Shown here: piece by piece, positions 46,703 through 57,327 of the stretch
How the letters are laid out: each line of letters starts with the position of its first letter
How positions within the stretch are numbered: the stretch's first letter is position 1
From: Bedellia somnulentella
Lineage: Eukaryota; Arthropoda; Insecta; Lepidoptera; Bedelliidae
Assembly (NCBI GenBank): GCA_963576735.1
Contig: OY755177.1
Coordinates: 12,896,001-12,960,000 of the forward strand
DNA length: 64,000 nt
Reading direction: 5' to 3'
Made by a program: the position numbers and the translations under genes
The notes under the pieces: generated by a model
Told to the model about the DNA's origin: nothing
Databases searched by the model: none
Seen by the model: the letters and a program-made list of their open reading frames with translations, nothing else

Positions 46703-48199
46703 TTAAAAGATGCCACAGGCAATTCCAATATGTCCAATTAATGAAGGGAGTTTATTGAACATTTTCAGGGATAGTCCCATAAAGGAGTTACTTACTTTAT
46801 TAAGTCTCCACTTCGGTACGTTAAGTTTCTCCTTATTCCGAGTGTTAACAGTATGCCTATCACTAACTTTACTAAATTGGCCTATATTCTTTTTGGCATA
46901 CATTAAATTCTCAAATATGTATTGGCAAGGGACAGTTAAAATGCCAATATCTTTAAATTTTTCGCGCAACGAATACCTCGACCTTAACATGAAAATAGAT
47001 CGGATAGCTCGCTTTTGTAAGACAAAAACTTTATGAACATCAGCCGCTTTACCCCATAATAAAATACCGTACGACATAATACTATGAAAATAACTGAAAT
47101 AAACAATGCGAGCTGTTTCTATGTCTGCTATTTCTCTAATCTTACGCACGGCATACGCTGCTGAGCTCAGCCTTTTTGAAAGTGTTAGTATATGGGGTCC
47201 CCATTGCAACTTAGAATCGATTATTATCCCTAGGAATTTTGTCTCTTTGACTAATTCTACTTTTTCACTGTCAATAACAATATTGGCGTCAACTTGCCTA
47301 ACATTCGGTAAAGTAAATTTAATACATTTAGTTTTTTTGGCATTCAGAACCAGGTTATTTACAGTAAACCAATGCAATACCAGTGAGATAGCTTTATTTA
47401 CGTCGTCAAGAGATGTAGAGGATCTCGCTACATTAAATATTAAAGATGTGTCATCTGCAAACATAACTATCTCAGAATACTTTTGTACCATAAATGGTAA
47501 ATCATTAATATAAATCAGAAACAGTAATGGGCCAAGTATAGAACCTTGAGGAACGCCCATCTCTATTTCCGATCCTTTCGACGTGGTTCCATTAATATCT
47601 ACCTTTAAAGTTCTTTTATCAAGATATGATGCCATTAATTTCAGTGCTTGCTCGTCAAAACCGTAATATTTAAGTTCAGTCAACGCTATTTCCTTTTTTA
47701 CACAATCAAAAGCTTTTGTGAGGTCACAAAAAATACCTAACGCATCCCGGGAGTTTTCCCATGAATTAAAAATATGTTTCATTAGTGACACTCCTGCATC
47801 TACAGTAGACCTACCTTTAGTAAAACCATATTGCTCGTCATGGAATATATTATTTTTATTGAAATATGAAAGCATTTGGTTGGACATGATTTTCTCGAAA
47901 ACCTTACTGAGAACTGGTAAAATAGAAATAGGCCTATAGTTGGTAAAGTCCTGACTATCTCCTGATTTATGTAGTGGGATGAGCCTACTTAACTTCATAC
48001 AGTCTGGAAATTCTCCTATATCTATACATTTATTAAAAAGTATCGTTAAATGTAGAGCGATTATATTTATTATTCTGTTTATGACGAAAACTGACATTCC
48101 TGTTATGTCTTCGGTTTTTTTAAGATTAATGGTTTTAAAATTTTTAATTATATCATTACTATATTGGATTGAATCAGGCGTTACTTTGCGGAAATCCAT
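46703..48199 (-). pseudogene. Non-LTR reverse transcriptase domain (ORF2, 3' part)
   Basis: Reverse transcriptase that copies the element's RNA at a nicked target. In the 498-codon frame: NYRPISILPVLSK (about 87-99), DLTKAFD with a catalytic Asp (159-165), GVPQGSILGP (215-224) and the catalytic FADDT (247-251), all intact. The pattern fits the CR1/Jockey group. Only residues from about Ser14 (codon at 48160) belong to the LINE; the first 13 codons are read from the tail of the inserted Penelope-like element. The frame stops early at 46703. One base over, the expected C-terminus (ELPVASFKKAIKAMLLKK) runs on to a TGA at 46618-46620, so there is one frameshift near 46725. Confidence 0.88.
48148..48160. 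repeat. Target-site duplication of the Penelope-like element, left
   Basis: TTATATCATTACT, repeated exactly at 51060-51072. Confidence 0.85.
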
Positions 48200-48202
48200 A
48201 GC

Positions 48203-48854
48203 AATACTAATATTAATAAATTTCTTCGCTTAATTCCGCTAAATAATACCTGCAGTCTTCATGCAACATGCACTGTGCACCGCTCGCCCTCCCACTTACA
48301 AGAAATCGAAAAGCAGACAATGCACCACACACACACCCGCAAGCGAAAACCACAGGCAACCACAAACATGCGACGCGTTTCGACTCAACACGAGTCATTG
48401 ACGAGCAGTTAGTAGACAGTTCGGCAGCTGACCACCGAGTGCCGGTCATACGATTTTGCGGTTATATTTATAGGCCAGGCTCCCCACTCCCCCACCCAAA
48501 GAACATCAATGACGAGTGACTATATTATTGGAAAAAATTGTCAAAAGTGGGGAAACGGTGTAGCCCAGCTGTTCATTCAGCAGTGCAACGGAATTATCAT
48601 TATCATATCTGGAGATTTCAAGTTTCTCTAAAAGACATAATCTTAATCCCTTATTACAAGTATGTAAAATCTCCAGATTATGATTATCGGGGAGAACGTG
48701 TCCAGTATCCAATAGATGTTTCGCAAAGTGAGACCTTTCTGGATGGTCGTTTCTGAATGCTGCCACGTGCTCTCCGTATCTTGTTAGAAAACTTCTACCA
48801 GTTTGCCCAATATAGACGCTGTTGCATTCAGGACAAACAATTTTGTAAACACCA
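48203..48854 (-). repeat. Inverted pseudo-LTR, left arm
   Basis: Reverse complement of 50409-51060 and equal in length. It includes, in antisense, the C-terminal 116 or so codons of the endonuclease and the non-coding end with TATAAATATA (here 48463-48472 inverted). Confidence 0.92.
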
Positions 48855-49875
48855 ACAATTTTGTAACATAACGCCCTGTTTAAATACTAAATCTTTAGAA
48901 ACTTTGGCGGTGGATGCGGAAGTTGCTGTAGTCACTAACAAAAGGGATGGCATTGTTAAGAGTCTCGTAGCCAACGATATCAAAAATTCGTTGCCTATTC
49001 AGAATACCTGTAATTCAGGTTCAGAGTTGGCCACGATGAAGTCAATTAAGCGGAGGTTAGATTCTAACGATCTTGTTCTAACCAAAGCTGATAAAGGTAG
49101 TACAATTGTCATCATGAGTCGCGATTCATATACAGAGAAGGTTAACAATGTCATCCTAGGGGACGATTTTGTTCGACTTGGGTCGGATCCTACTAAGAAG
49201 TATGCCTCGGAGTTAAAGAGAGCAATCTCAGAATCATCCTATGTATTTTCAAACCCCGACAATGAGAAGGACAAGATCGTTCCTATGAATCCATTACCCC
49301 CAATTCTTTACGGTTTGCCAAAAATTCACAAAGATAATATTCCGATCCGTCCTGTTGTTTCTTATGTAGCTGCGCCGGCATACAATTTAGCAAAACCACT
49401 TAACGACATTTTGAAAGCTAAGACTAATTTCAATCCGATTTTCACTTTAAAAAACAGTTTGGATCTTATTGATGAAATAAGGGATGTTGTTCTTCCTTGC
49501 AATGCCAAGCTCGTTTCTCTGGATGTAGAAAGTCTGTTTTCAAACGTACCATATAAAGATTGCTTACGTTTCATCTCAGAATTCATGGTAACTCAGCGAC
49601 TACATCCGGAGGAAAGATGCCAGCTATCAAGGCTTACTTCCATCTGTATGCAGCAAAATTATTTCATGTTTGATAATTATTTCTACCAACAGAGAGAAGG
49701 TCTGGCAATGGGTTCTCCATTGAGTCCCTTGATGGCTGACATTTTTATGGATAATTTTGAGCGTAACAACATTGTTGGGAGGAGTAATATACTTTATTAC
49801 TATAGATATGTCGATGACATAATTGTATGCTGGACAGGTACATATAGGCAGCTCGATAGTTTCGTTCAAATTTAA
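48757..49875 (+). CDS. Penelope-like reverse transcriptase, 5'-truncated
   Basis: Reverse transcriptase of the Penelope class, related to telomerase RT. Motifs in order: LTKADKGSTIVIM (about 109-120), LYGLPKIHK (184-192, the class signature), IRPVVS, SLDVESLFSNVP with the first catalytic Asp (254-265), GLAMGSPLSP (315-324) and YVDDI with the catalytic Asp pair (351-355). About the first 33 codons are antisense arm sequence, so genuine protein begins near residue 34 and the usual N-terminal region is absent. A TAA at 49873-49875 interrupts the frame just after YVDD. The same frame continues without shift into the endonuclease part, so a single nonsense mutation separates them. Confidence 0.88.
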   Translation: MLPRALRILLENFYQFAQYRRCCIQDKQFCKHQQFCNITPCLNTKSLETLAVDAEVAVVTNKRDGIVKSLVANDIKNSLPIQNTCNSGSELATMKSIKRRLDSNDLVLTKADKGSTIVIMSRDSYTEKVNNVILGDDFVRLGSDPTKKYASELKRAISESSYVFSNPDNEKDKIVPMNPLPPILYGLPKIHKDNIPIRPVVSYVAAPAYNLAKPLNDILKAKTNFNPIFTLKNSLDLIDEIRDVVLPCNAKLVSLDVESLFSNVPYKDCLRFISEFMVTQRLHPEERCQLSRLTSICMQQNYFMFDNYFYQQREGLAMGSPLSPLMADIFMDNFERNNIVGRSNILYYYRYVDDIIVCWTGTYRQLDSFVQI

Positions 49876-50757
49876 AATAGAATACATCCTAAAATTAAAT
49901 TCAAGTTAGAGAAGGAACAGGACAGATCTCTCAATTTCCTCGATCTTAAAATAATAAGGTCAGGAAATAAGCATGTTTTTGAGATTTATAGAAAGCCTAC
50001 ACAGACTGATACAGTAATCCCCGCATCTTCTTGCCATCCTTGGCAACACAAGCTTGCAGCTTTTCATTGCTATGTACACCGTTTGCTAACAGTTCCATTA
50101 TCACCTTCTAATTACAATAAAGAATTAAGTACTATTTACCAAATAGCTGTTGCAAACGGTTACACCAAGCAATTAATAGACAGACTAATTACAAGAAAAC
50201 GGACCAACATGGTGAACAGACTCTTATATGTTATACCACCTGAAAAACTGGACCGCATGAAGTCCAGTCTCACCTATGTTGGTCCAATTTCTGAAAAGAT
50301 TTCAAAGACGCTTAAAGGGTTTGGTATTAAAGTTGCGTTCAGAACAAACAATAGTTTGAAACGTTATTTATGTAATCAAAAAGAGAAATTAGATAAACAC
50401 AGCCAATCTGGTGTTTACAAAATTGTTTGTCCTGAATGCAACAGCGTCTATATTGGGCAAACTGGTAGAAGTTTTCTAACAAGATACGGGGAGCACGTGG
50501 CAGCATTCAGAAACGACCATCCAGAAAGGTCTCACTTTGCGAAACATCTATTGGATACTGGACACGTTCTCCCCGATAATCATAATCTGGAGATTTTACA
50601 TACTTGTAATAAGGGATTAAGATTATGTCTTTTAGAGAAACTTGAAATCTCCAGATATGATAATGATAATTCCGTTGCACTGCTGAATGAACAGCTGGGC
50701 TACACCGTTTCCCCACTTTTGACAATTTTTTCCAATAATATAGTCACTCGTCATTGA
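49876..50757 (+). CDS. Penelope-like C-terminal part with GIY-YIG endonuclease
   Basis: In-frame continuation of the RT after one stop codon. The RT thumb/connection region reads LNFLDLKIIR and IYRKPTQTD. The GIY-YIG nuclease is marked by GVYKIVCPECNSVYIGQT, where GVY and YIG are the family's two blocks and the two Cys between them match the Cys pair typical of Penelope endonucleases. The catalytic Arg region (GRSFLTRYGEH) is present. A conventional start within this segment would be near 50083, but translation as part of the larger polyprotein is the natural mode. The last 116 or so codons lie in the right arm and are duplicated inverted in the left arm. Confidence 0.85.
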   Translation, partial: NRIHPKIKFKLEKEQDRSLNFLDLKIIRSGNKHVFEIYRKPTQTDTVIPASSCHPWQHKLAAFHCYVHRLLTVPLSPSNYNKELSTIYQIAVANGYTKQLIDRLITRKRTNMVNRLLYVIPPEKLDRMKSSLTYVGPISEKISKTLKGFGIKVAFRTNNSLKRYLCNQKEKLDKHSQSGVYKIVCPECNSVYIGQTGRSFLTRYGEHVAAFRNDHPERSHFAKHLLDTGHVLPDNHNLEILHTCNKGLRLCLLEKLEISRYDNDNSVALLNEQLGYTVSPLLTIFSNNIVTRH

Positions 50758-51060
50758 TGTTCTTTGGGTGGGGGAGTGGGGAGCCTGGCCTATAAATATA
50801 ACCGCAAAATCGTATGACCGGCACTCGGTGGTCAGCTGCCGAACTGTCTACTAACTGCTCGTCAATGACTCGTGTTGAGTCGAAACGCGTCGCATGTTTG
50901 TGGTTGCCTGTGGTTTTCGCTTGCGGGTGTGTGTGTGGTGCATTGTCTGCTTTTCGATTTCTTGTAAGTGGGAGGGCGGGCGGTGCACAGTGCATGTTGC
51001 ATGAAGACTGCAGGTATTATTTAGCGGAATTAAGCGAAGAAATTTATTAATATTAGTATT
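50409..51060 (+). repeat. Pseudo-LTR, right arm
   Basis: Starts in the endonuclease coding sequence at the GVYKIV codons, runs through the stop at 50757 and a non-coding segment of about 300 bp, and ends TATTAATATTAGTATT at the duplication. Confidence 0.92.
50791..50800 (+). promoter_or_regulatory. Candidate TATA box in pseudo-LTR
   Basis: TATAAATATA lies in the GC-richer non-coding part of the right arm, preceded by GGGGAGCCTGGCC. The inverted copy at 48463-48472 would point leftward. Penelope pseudo-LTRs are known to carry promoter activity; that this is one is inference. Confidence 0.35.
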
Positions 51061-51072
51061 TATATCATTACT
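51060..51072. repeat. Target-site duplication of the Penelope-like element, right
   Basis: TTATATCATTACT, identical to 48148-48160. It shares one base with the arm end. Confidence 0.85.
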
Positions 51073-51700
51073 GTCAACATACTTGAAAGAAAACTGTGCT
51101 GTTGTTTTGGTAACATTTTGTTCCAACAACTCAAGAGCTTTTTGGGGACATGAATTTAATTTCTCTGTTGTCTGAGTGGGGGTATTTATAAAATGATTTT
51201 CAAAAATGTCAGCAATTTCTGATCTTGACTGTATCAGTTCATTATCTAATAATAAATTGAGATCATGCGGGGACTTTAGTTTTCCAGTTTCAATGTTAAT
51301 TATTTTCCAGACAGTCTTACTCTTGTTAGAAGAATTCTTAATTTTATGTTTTATGCATCTAGATTTAGCTTCACCACAAACTTTTTTGAAAATTTTTGAA
51401 TAATTTCTGACATAAATAATAAAATCTTGGTTAAAGTTATAGGACTTTTCTCTATAAATGTTATATAGGTGATCTCTACTTATTCTAATTCCAGCGGTGG
51501 CCCATTCAGCAAAAGAGCATTTTGTATTACATAGTATTACCTTAGTTTTAAAGATTTTGTTAAATTTTGTTTTTAGCTCATTGATGAAAGAAAGACAATT
51601 CTCTAATGTTTCACTGCTTCTCATTGGGGGGCTGATGCTAGACCTAATATTATTTTCAAATAAGCTAAGTTTTTTTTCAGTTATCTGTCTACATACAATT
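51073..51700 (-). pseudogene. LINE ORF2 linker between endonuclease and RT
   Basis: The frame including MRSSETLENCLSFINEL and NSSNKSKTVWKIINIETG is the region between APE endonuclease and RT in CR1/Jockey-type ORF2. It ends in AQFSFKYVDSNDI at the insertion point. Sequence read beyond 51060 in this frame is Penelope-like arm, not LINE. Confidence 0.78.
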
Positions 51701-52406
51701 GACTTTTTTTTTTTTTAATGGTTAATTCTAAATTTATGAATTGTCCCTTGTGGTCTGAGGTAATGCTATCAAAAAGGAAGTGACCAGAGTAGTCACAATT
51801 GCAATAAATATTATCTAAACATGTTGCAGAGGTCGAGGTAATTCGGGTTGGCTCATTAAATACATTTAGAAGATTAAATGATTGAAAAAATGTTAAGATT
51901 CTCTCCTTTACTAGACCCTCACCTAATAAGTCAACATTGAAATCCCCACAAACTATAACCTCTCTGGAGCTGCGGGAAGCCATCCCCAAAGCATCCTCCA
52001 TCGCTGCTTCAAAGATGTCATAGTTACCTTTGGGTGGGCGATAAACACACAAAATTATATACTTGCTCAATTCAATGCATGAGATTTCTACATGTTGTTC
52101 AACAGAGAGTCTACAGATGTCTTTTCTTTCTTTAAATTTAATGTCTACATATAATAGTATCATACTACCCCCACACATTATGGACTCTCTGTTAAAACAA
52201 CTGCCCACCGTGTAATTCTTTAAACTAAAGTTCATTTGTTCTGTTTTTAACCAGTGTTCTGTCAAACAAAGTATTTTAACATTGTACTTATTAACGAATA
52301 ACTCTAATTCTAATAATTTGCAGGAAAGGCTCTGTATGTTCTGATGAACTAGTGAAATATATGCCTTTTCCTTTGTCTTACTACCTAGTTTAAAGCTGAA
52401 TTCAGC
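51681..52406 (-). pseudogene. LINE ORF2 APE-type endonuclease domain
   Basis: Endonuclease that nicks the genomic target for reverse transcription. The frame is open from 52406 (SLVHQNIQSLSCKLLELEL) and contains LCLTEHWL with the catalytic Glu, YIILCVYRPP, EVIVCGDFNVDLLG with catalytic Asp/Asn, and ITSDHKGQF with the final Asp-His pair. These are the expected APE motifs. The T13 run at 51704-51716 (A13 in the gene) shifts the frame to a stop at 51681. The next frame continues into the linker, so the break is a homopolymer slip. The closest relative visible here is the ORF2 start at 63272. Confidence 0.87.
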
Positions 52407-53398
52407 TTAGTAAAACATACCCTTGTGGATTTTCCCACGAAAATACATTAGAGACGGTTTTAGAAAAAATTTAACGTTCTATTTTCATCTTGTTTTTATT
52501 TGTTAAAATCTTCTCACTCTGTTTGGTTAATAAAAAAAGTTTCTTGCTTGGGCTGGCCCCGAATAAAAATGTTTTTATATTGATATGAATTTAGGACTAG
52601 GAAACGAATACAAAAAGTGTGTGTATTTGCAATACAATAAAAACTTTATTTTAATAAGATTTGTTTATTGGAATCAGTTATTTTGCAATTACAAAACAAA
52701 TAGCTTTTGAAATACCCAAAGTAATTAATTGAAAGAAAAAATAACACTACCAAAAAGTCACTCTATTAACTTAAAAATTGACTCAAGAATCCATAAGCGC
52801 CGCTCGGTGGTCTCTGCTTTCCTAAATGGGAAATTTTGATATAGTGCAGCACGTGGAGTACTAAAGTTGCTTGGCATTTTATTAATTAATAGGAATAGCA
52901 ATAGCTCTGTTTATTTCTGTGACAACTTTTACGTCTTTGACATAATAATTTTATTATCTACATAAACCTTTCTTATTTCTTTGGTTATATCTAAAAACTT
53001 TTTCATCAGATTTTCATAAAACGTCTAAAATAATATTCATGTCACTTAATACTTATCAAATCATAAGTATTCTCAACTCAACCTATTAGTGCTATCATTA
53101 CATTAGACTCATCCTTAATATTCTTTAAGCATTTGTGCAAGCAACCAGTGTCATTATTTTAGGAACGCAAATGTCACATTAATTTGTTTAGGCGACAACC
53201 TGAATAACTTACTGTGTATGTTATTTTACACTAGATTCATTTAAATTTGTTAAGGTACACAAGATAAATTAAACGGGTTTCAAAGAAGTTGATTTTGGCT
53301 TAATTTATTCTCAAAAAAAGATTTGATTCTGTTTGTCTTTGTTGCTCAGGACGCAGGCGCCAAATGTAAAAATCCAAATCTCGTGTTTGTTATGTTAA
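52407..53398. other. Non-coding stretch
   Basis: Upstream of LINE ORF2 on its strand a TAA (52409-52407) closes the frame and no ORF1 is seen. The rest is AT-rich and unrecognised. Confidence 0.4.
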
Positions 53399-53651
53399 TA
53401 CATACATATACATAAATATACTCACGGCTATAAATCCCTAGAAAGGGTAGCCAGAGCTAAGGAACTTGAAGTTCCTCAGCCACTTTTGGAAGTTGCGTCG
53501 GGAAAAGATAGTGAAATAAAGGTTGTTGGTGATGGGTCTCCAACCACATCGCCCAAAAATCCCTTAAAAGCCCCAATACCGTTAGTCACCTCTTACGTAC
53601 ACCCACCGGAAGAAATGGGGTAGTGTTATTCTAAGCCGACACTACACAGCA
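53399..53651 (-). repeat. Family A repeat, full length near consensus
   Basis: Complete from the 3' tail (CATACATATACATAAATATA, ACTCACGGCTATAAATCCCT) to the 5' end (TAAGCCGACACTACACAGC). A good copy to represent the 'TTCTTCCGGTGGGTGTACG' subtype. Confidence 0.82.
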
Positions 53652-54080
53652 AATGTTATGTTAAATGACACTATTAAGTGGAAATCATACTAACCAATGA
53701 TTGGAGGCCTATAAGATCACATATTTTACATATACTTTAAATATTATAAAAATACTATAGTGGACATAACACAAACAACCGCATGACAAAGAGCAGGGCG
53801 TGGGCTGGACATATTGCACGTACAAAACTGAGCTTTTACGGAATAGTGCGAAAGAATAAGATACATCCTATTCTACAATCTGTTTTCATAAGATATAAAT
53901 ATTGTTTATACAGTACAGTTCTACATAAGCAATAGGTGATTTTGTTTAACATTACGTGATACTATAATCACTTGTTGTTCGGAAGTACATCTTTTTATCG
54001 GGACAATGCATTCAGGAAAGGCATATTGTGACCTTGTTCGACTATCAAATAACTAATACATTATAGACTTTTGCTTTTCA
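53652..54080. other. Non-coding stretch
   Basis: Nothing recognised. Confidence 0.4.
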
Positions 54081-54165
54081 TACATATATACATACATATA
54101 CTCACGGCTATAAATCCCAAAAAAAAATTGCCAAGGGAATTAGAAATTTCTCAGCCACTTTTACA
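54081..54165 (-). repeat. Family A repeat, 3' end only
   Basis: CATACATATACTCACGGCTA, AATCCC, then AGGGAATTAGAAATTTCTCA and GCCACTTTTAC. Strongly 5'-truncated. Confidence 0.7.
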
Positions 54166-54820
54166 ATTTAAATGCGGAAACAATTTTCAAATAACCAAAT
54201 GTTCAATGAATTGTAATATTTTCTCTTACTGATACAAACATTGCTAAATAAACCACAAAAATCTCCTATGGAACTCAAAGCCATGCTTTTCAACATCTCA
54301 TACAGTGCTCTTCCCACTAATTTTCTAATTATATTTTAAAATCTAGTGTGTAGCAGTAAGAATTGACGTTTTAATATAGCTCAACCATATTTTCCCAAAA
54401 GTTACTCTACAAGGCAACTGAGATACTGAAGCTTTTAAATTGATTAGTCGTTTATGTGATAGAAGTACAAGACCAACGAGCAATTTACTATATTTTTGAT
54501 TTTTCCGGCTCAATTTTAAGTTAAAAAGATTAAAAATAAGAAATTATTAAATATTGAATCAAATAAAAATATTGTTGTAGGAGATAAAACTTTACGAAAG
54601 AATCTTATTAAAGAAATGTGAAAGTAGCAAACCTAAAAATATGTTTTGCTTTATTGTACATATCATTTCAAATTTTTCAAACAGGTTAGGTTTTTTTGTT
54701 CTTAAGGACTGGCTAAATTTATTTATGAATATTTGTTTGAGCATAGTTGGGCAAAAATGTGATCAATATATTACTCATAAACCCCGGGATTTATCTATAG
54801 AACATAAACAAAAAAATAAA
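54166..54820. other. Non-coding stretch
   Basis: Nothing recognised. Confidence 0.4.
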
Positions 54821-55070
54821 CTATGCAGTGTCAGCTTAGAATAGCACTACGAAAAATTCTTCCGGTTGGTGTACGTAAGAGGCGACTAACGGTATTGGGG
54901 CTTTTAAGGGTTTTTAGGCGATGCGGTTGGAGACCCATCACCAACAACCTTTATTTCACCATCTTTTCCCCACGCAACTTCCAAAAGTTGCTGAAGATTT
55001 TCTGATTCCCTAGCTCTGGCTATCCCTTCGAGGGATTTAGAGCCGTGAGTATATGTATGTATGTATGTAT
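54821..55070 (+). repeat. Family A repeat, full length
   Basis: CTATGCAGTGTCAGCTTAGA start, near-consensus body, GCCGTGAGTATATGTATG tail with four TATG units. Confidence 0.8.
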
Positions 55071-55182
55071 GCCGTTGGAGACCCATCACCAAAATTCTTG
55101 ACTTTACAATATTTTCCCCGCTGAATTATTCTGATGCTCTGGCTATCCCTGAGGATTTATAGCCGTGAACGTTTGTATGTAA
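55071..55182 (+). repeat. Second family A copy in tandem, 5'-truncated
   Basis: Begins at CCGTTGGAGACCCATCACCA directly after the TATG tail of the previous copy and ends GCCGTGAACGTTTGTATG. Either insertion into the tail or a head-to-tail dimer. Confidence 0.7.
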
Positions 55183-57083
55183 CATAAAGGTAGAAATGTT
55201 CAGCTTGCAGTAGTTTTTCATCCAGAGGTGCTACACACAATAAACTTGGAATTCCTAATAACGTGCGACCTAAATCAAAATAGTGTTGACACTAGCATCT
55301 ACGGATATTAGTTTTCCTTCTACAAACAATTTCCATTCATTTGGACGTATTCTATTTGAACGGATTATGTGTAATCACTGCGTCAATGAAATTAACGTGC
55401 TTAATTAAAGGGACTTCGTAGCAAGTAATTTATATTTTGACCGACATGAAAAGATCTGGTACGCCTATACATCCCAAAACAAGGATAACGAAATGACACA
55501 TTGGAATAACATGTATGTTATGGAATGTATGTATATAAGTAATCAGATCTTCATAAAAGATGAATCCTCAGGTCGTGGCAATAGAAAGGAAAGAAACATT
55601 AATAAGATATATTGTCTAACATTTGACCAATCATTATAAAAAAACAACACCTTTAGTTTTATAACTTATTTGAATGTTCAAATGTAGCAACTTTCGAGTG
55701 TTTTAAAAGTTACCCATAAAACCTGACGACACCATCAATATTAGTGTACAGGCTCTTGTGTCCTGTACAAGATACTTGATAAAATCTAACTTTGTTGATA
55801 TTACATCTTGTTAATAAAACGACAAATGTATGGTATAATGTCTTGTATTTAATTGAAAAGTGAATAACAAAGCAGTTTTTAAATGTGTGTTGCTGCATAA
55901 ATTGCTGACTCTTAACTTCTATAAAACCATGATTAGTGTTTGTACAATTCCAAATCCTATTTATTTCCGTAGCATTATTTCTATCATGCATAAAACGATG
56001 CTACATATTGGCGACAAGCAGTTGTTACAATACTTTAGTATTGCTATTTGTATAAAACCCAAACAAAATAATGATCACACACATATTTCTAACACTCCAT
56101 TTTTCTTTTTAGAACCGCACACCCCAAGACGTAATAAAAAGTAAAACTTCGTAACAAAATTTAACATTAACGTAAATCCAACATTACTGGACAACCAACT
56201 CTCGTAAAATTAAGTTCAAATCATTAACAACGTGGACAGTGGTAGCCGCTAAAAGCTTTTTTACGTTTCTTTTCGAAGAAATGAATCTAAGAAACGTCTC
56301 ACTCGATGTTGCTTAAGTTCGTGTTGACAAATAAACAAATACATATGTTTCTAAAATCTTTGAATTTGGTTAAACCAAGAGATTTAGTTTATCTATAAGA
56401 CTGCGAATTGTGCTACTGATGAGGGGAAATACTGCTTATATACTATTTAATTTATGATCTGCAATGAAGAATCACATTAATATAATATAACTTTATTAAA
56501 AGGAGAAACTTATTTACAATAATCAAAACAATCTGTTTATTTCAAACATAATATACACAACTTTTGAAATATTGATATAGTTTATAAAATTAATTACCTC
56601 CGCGCTGAATTAATAAAACAACTTTGTATTTCATAGTATTGGGTTTCATAACAATTTAAAGTATTAAAACGATTAAGTAGCGACACCTGGATTTGTTTAG
56701 AAATGTTTAGTATGCTAGCACTTTGAAATGTAAGTTTTGATAGTGGTTATCTAATTTGACTACACTTCTAGAACTTAACACATTATATTCATAAATATAT
56801 TTGTCTGCACTAAACTAGTCTTCTCTCTTCTATTCTTTACAGTAGTTACTAAAGTTAATTTGGAAATCTAGTTTTACCCTAACTAATAACCCTTGATTGA
56901 TTTTATATTTTGACGATTTGCTTATTAATGTTTTTGCATTTTTTCAAACTTATTGCTTATTATGTGGAAGATTGTATCATTCGAATAATCTATTATATAT
57001 TTATTTAATATTAATATTAAACAAATTATTATTATTATTATTGCTTATTAACATCTGAGAAATTACGCCTTTTAAATCTTATT
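55183..57083. other. Non-coding stretch
   Basis: About 1.9 kb, AT-rich, with an (ATT)n run near 57028. No gene or known repeat recognised. Confidence 0.4.
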
Positions 57084-57327
57084 GCTGTGTAGTGTCGGCT
57101 TAGAATAGCACTACCCCATTTCTTCCGGTGGGTGTACGTAAGAGGCGACTAACGGTATTGGGGCTTTTAAGGGATATTTGGGCGATGCGGTCGGAGACCT
57201 TTATTTAACTATCTTTTCCCTACTCAATTTTCCAAACGTGGCTGAGGAATTTCGAATTCCTTAGCTCTGGCTACCCCTTCTAGGGATTTATAGCCGTGAG
57301 TATATGTATGTATGTATGTATGTATAT
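57084..57327 (+). repeat. Family A repeat with internal deletion
   Basis: GCTGTGTAGTGTCGGCTTAG start. The CCATCACCAACAA block is deleted between GGTCGGAGACC and TTTATTTAACTATC. Tail of five TATG units. Confidence 0.8.

Larger units (their letters stand above)
48161..51059 (+). mobile_element. Penelope-like element with inverted terminal arms
   Basis: A 2.9-kb element inserted in LINE ORF2, flanked by 13-bp duplications. From the left: a 42-bp extra tail (48161-48202), an inverted arm (48203-48854), a coding region for an RT and a GIY-YIG endonuclease, and the direct arm (50409-51060). The left arm is the reverse complement of the right arm over 652 bp with no length difference and very few substitutions (for example 48771-48790 against the right arm). 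Inverted pseudo-LTRs plus a short tail are an established Penelope configuration. The copy is 5'-truncated: the N-terminal part of the protein is missing and replaced by the inverted arm. Confidence 0.92.
46618..52406 (-). mobile_element. CR1/Jockey-like non-LTR retrotransposon, split by a Penelope-like element
   Basis: Minus-strand ORF2 order is APE endonuclease (52406 to about 51700), linker (about 51700-51073), then reverse transcriptase (48160-46618). Between linker and RT sits the 48161-51059 insertion. The duplicated AGTAATGATATAA on both sides, in the same codon phase, shows the two halves were one reading frame (..VDSNDI joined to IIKNFKTINLKK..). ORF1 is not present, so the copy is 5'-truncated or ends near 52.4 kb. 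Two further frameshifts (T13 run at 51704-51716, and about 46725) mark it as non-functional. Confidence 0.85.

Noticed and set aside
46710..47939. Plus-strand ORFs of 73-135 codons across 46.7-47.9 kb
   Set aside because: Shadows of the minus-strand reverse transcriptase.
48161..48199. First 13 codons of the 498-codon RT ORF as part of the LINE
   Set aside because: They lie between the target duplication and the Penelope arm; LINE codons start at the duplication (48160).
50867..50885. Hammerhead ribozyme in the Penelope arm
   Set aside because: GACTC-GTGTT-GAGTC followed by GAAA resembles stem II plus the GAAA box, and Penelope elements can carry such ribozymes, but the CUGAUGA box upstream is not intact (CGTCAATGA) and no convincing stem III/cleavage triplet was found.
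50851..51060. C-terminal codons of the 51624 minus-strand ORF as LINE protein
   Set aside because: Left of 51060 the frame reads the antisense of the Penelope arm; the LINE frame stops contributing at SNDI.
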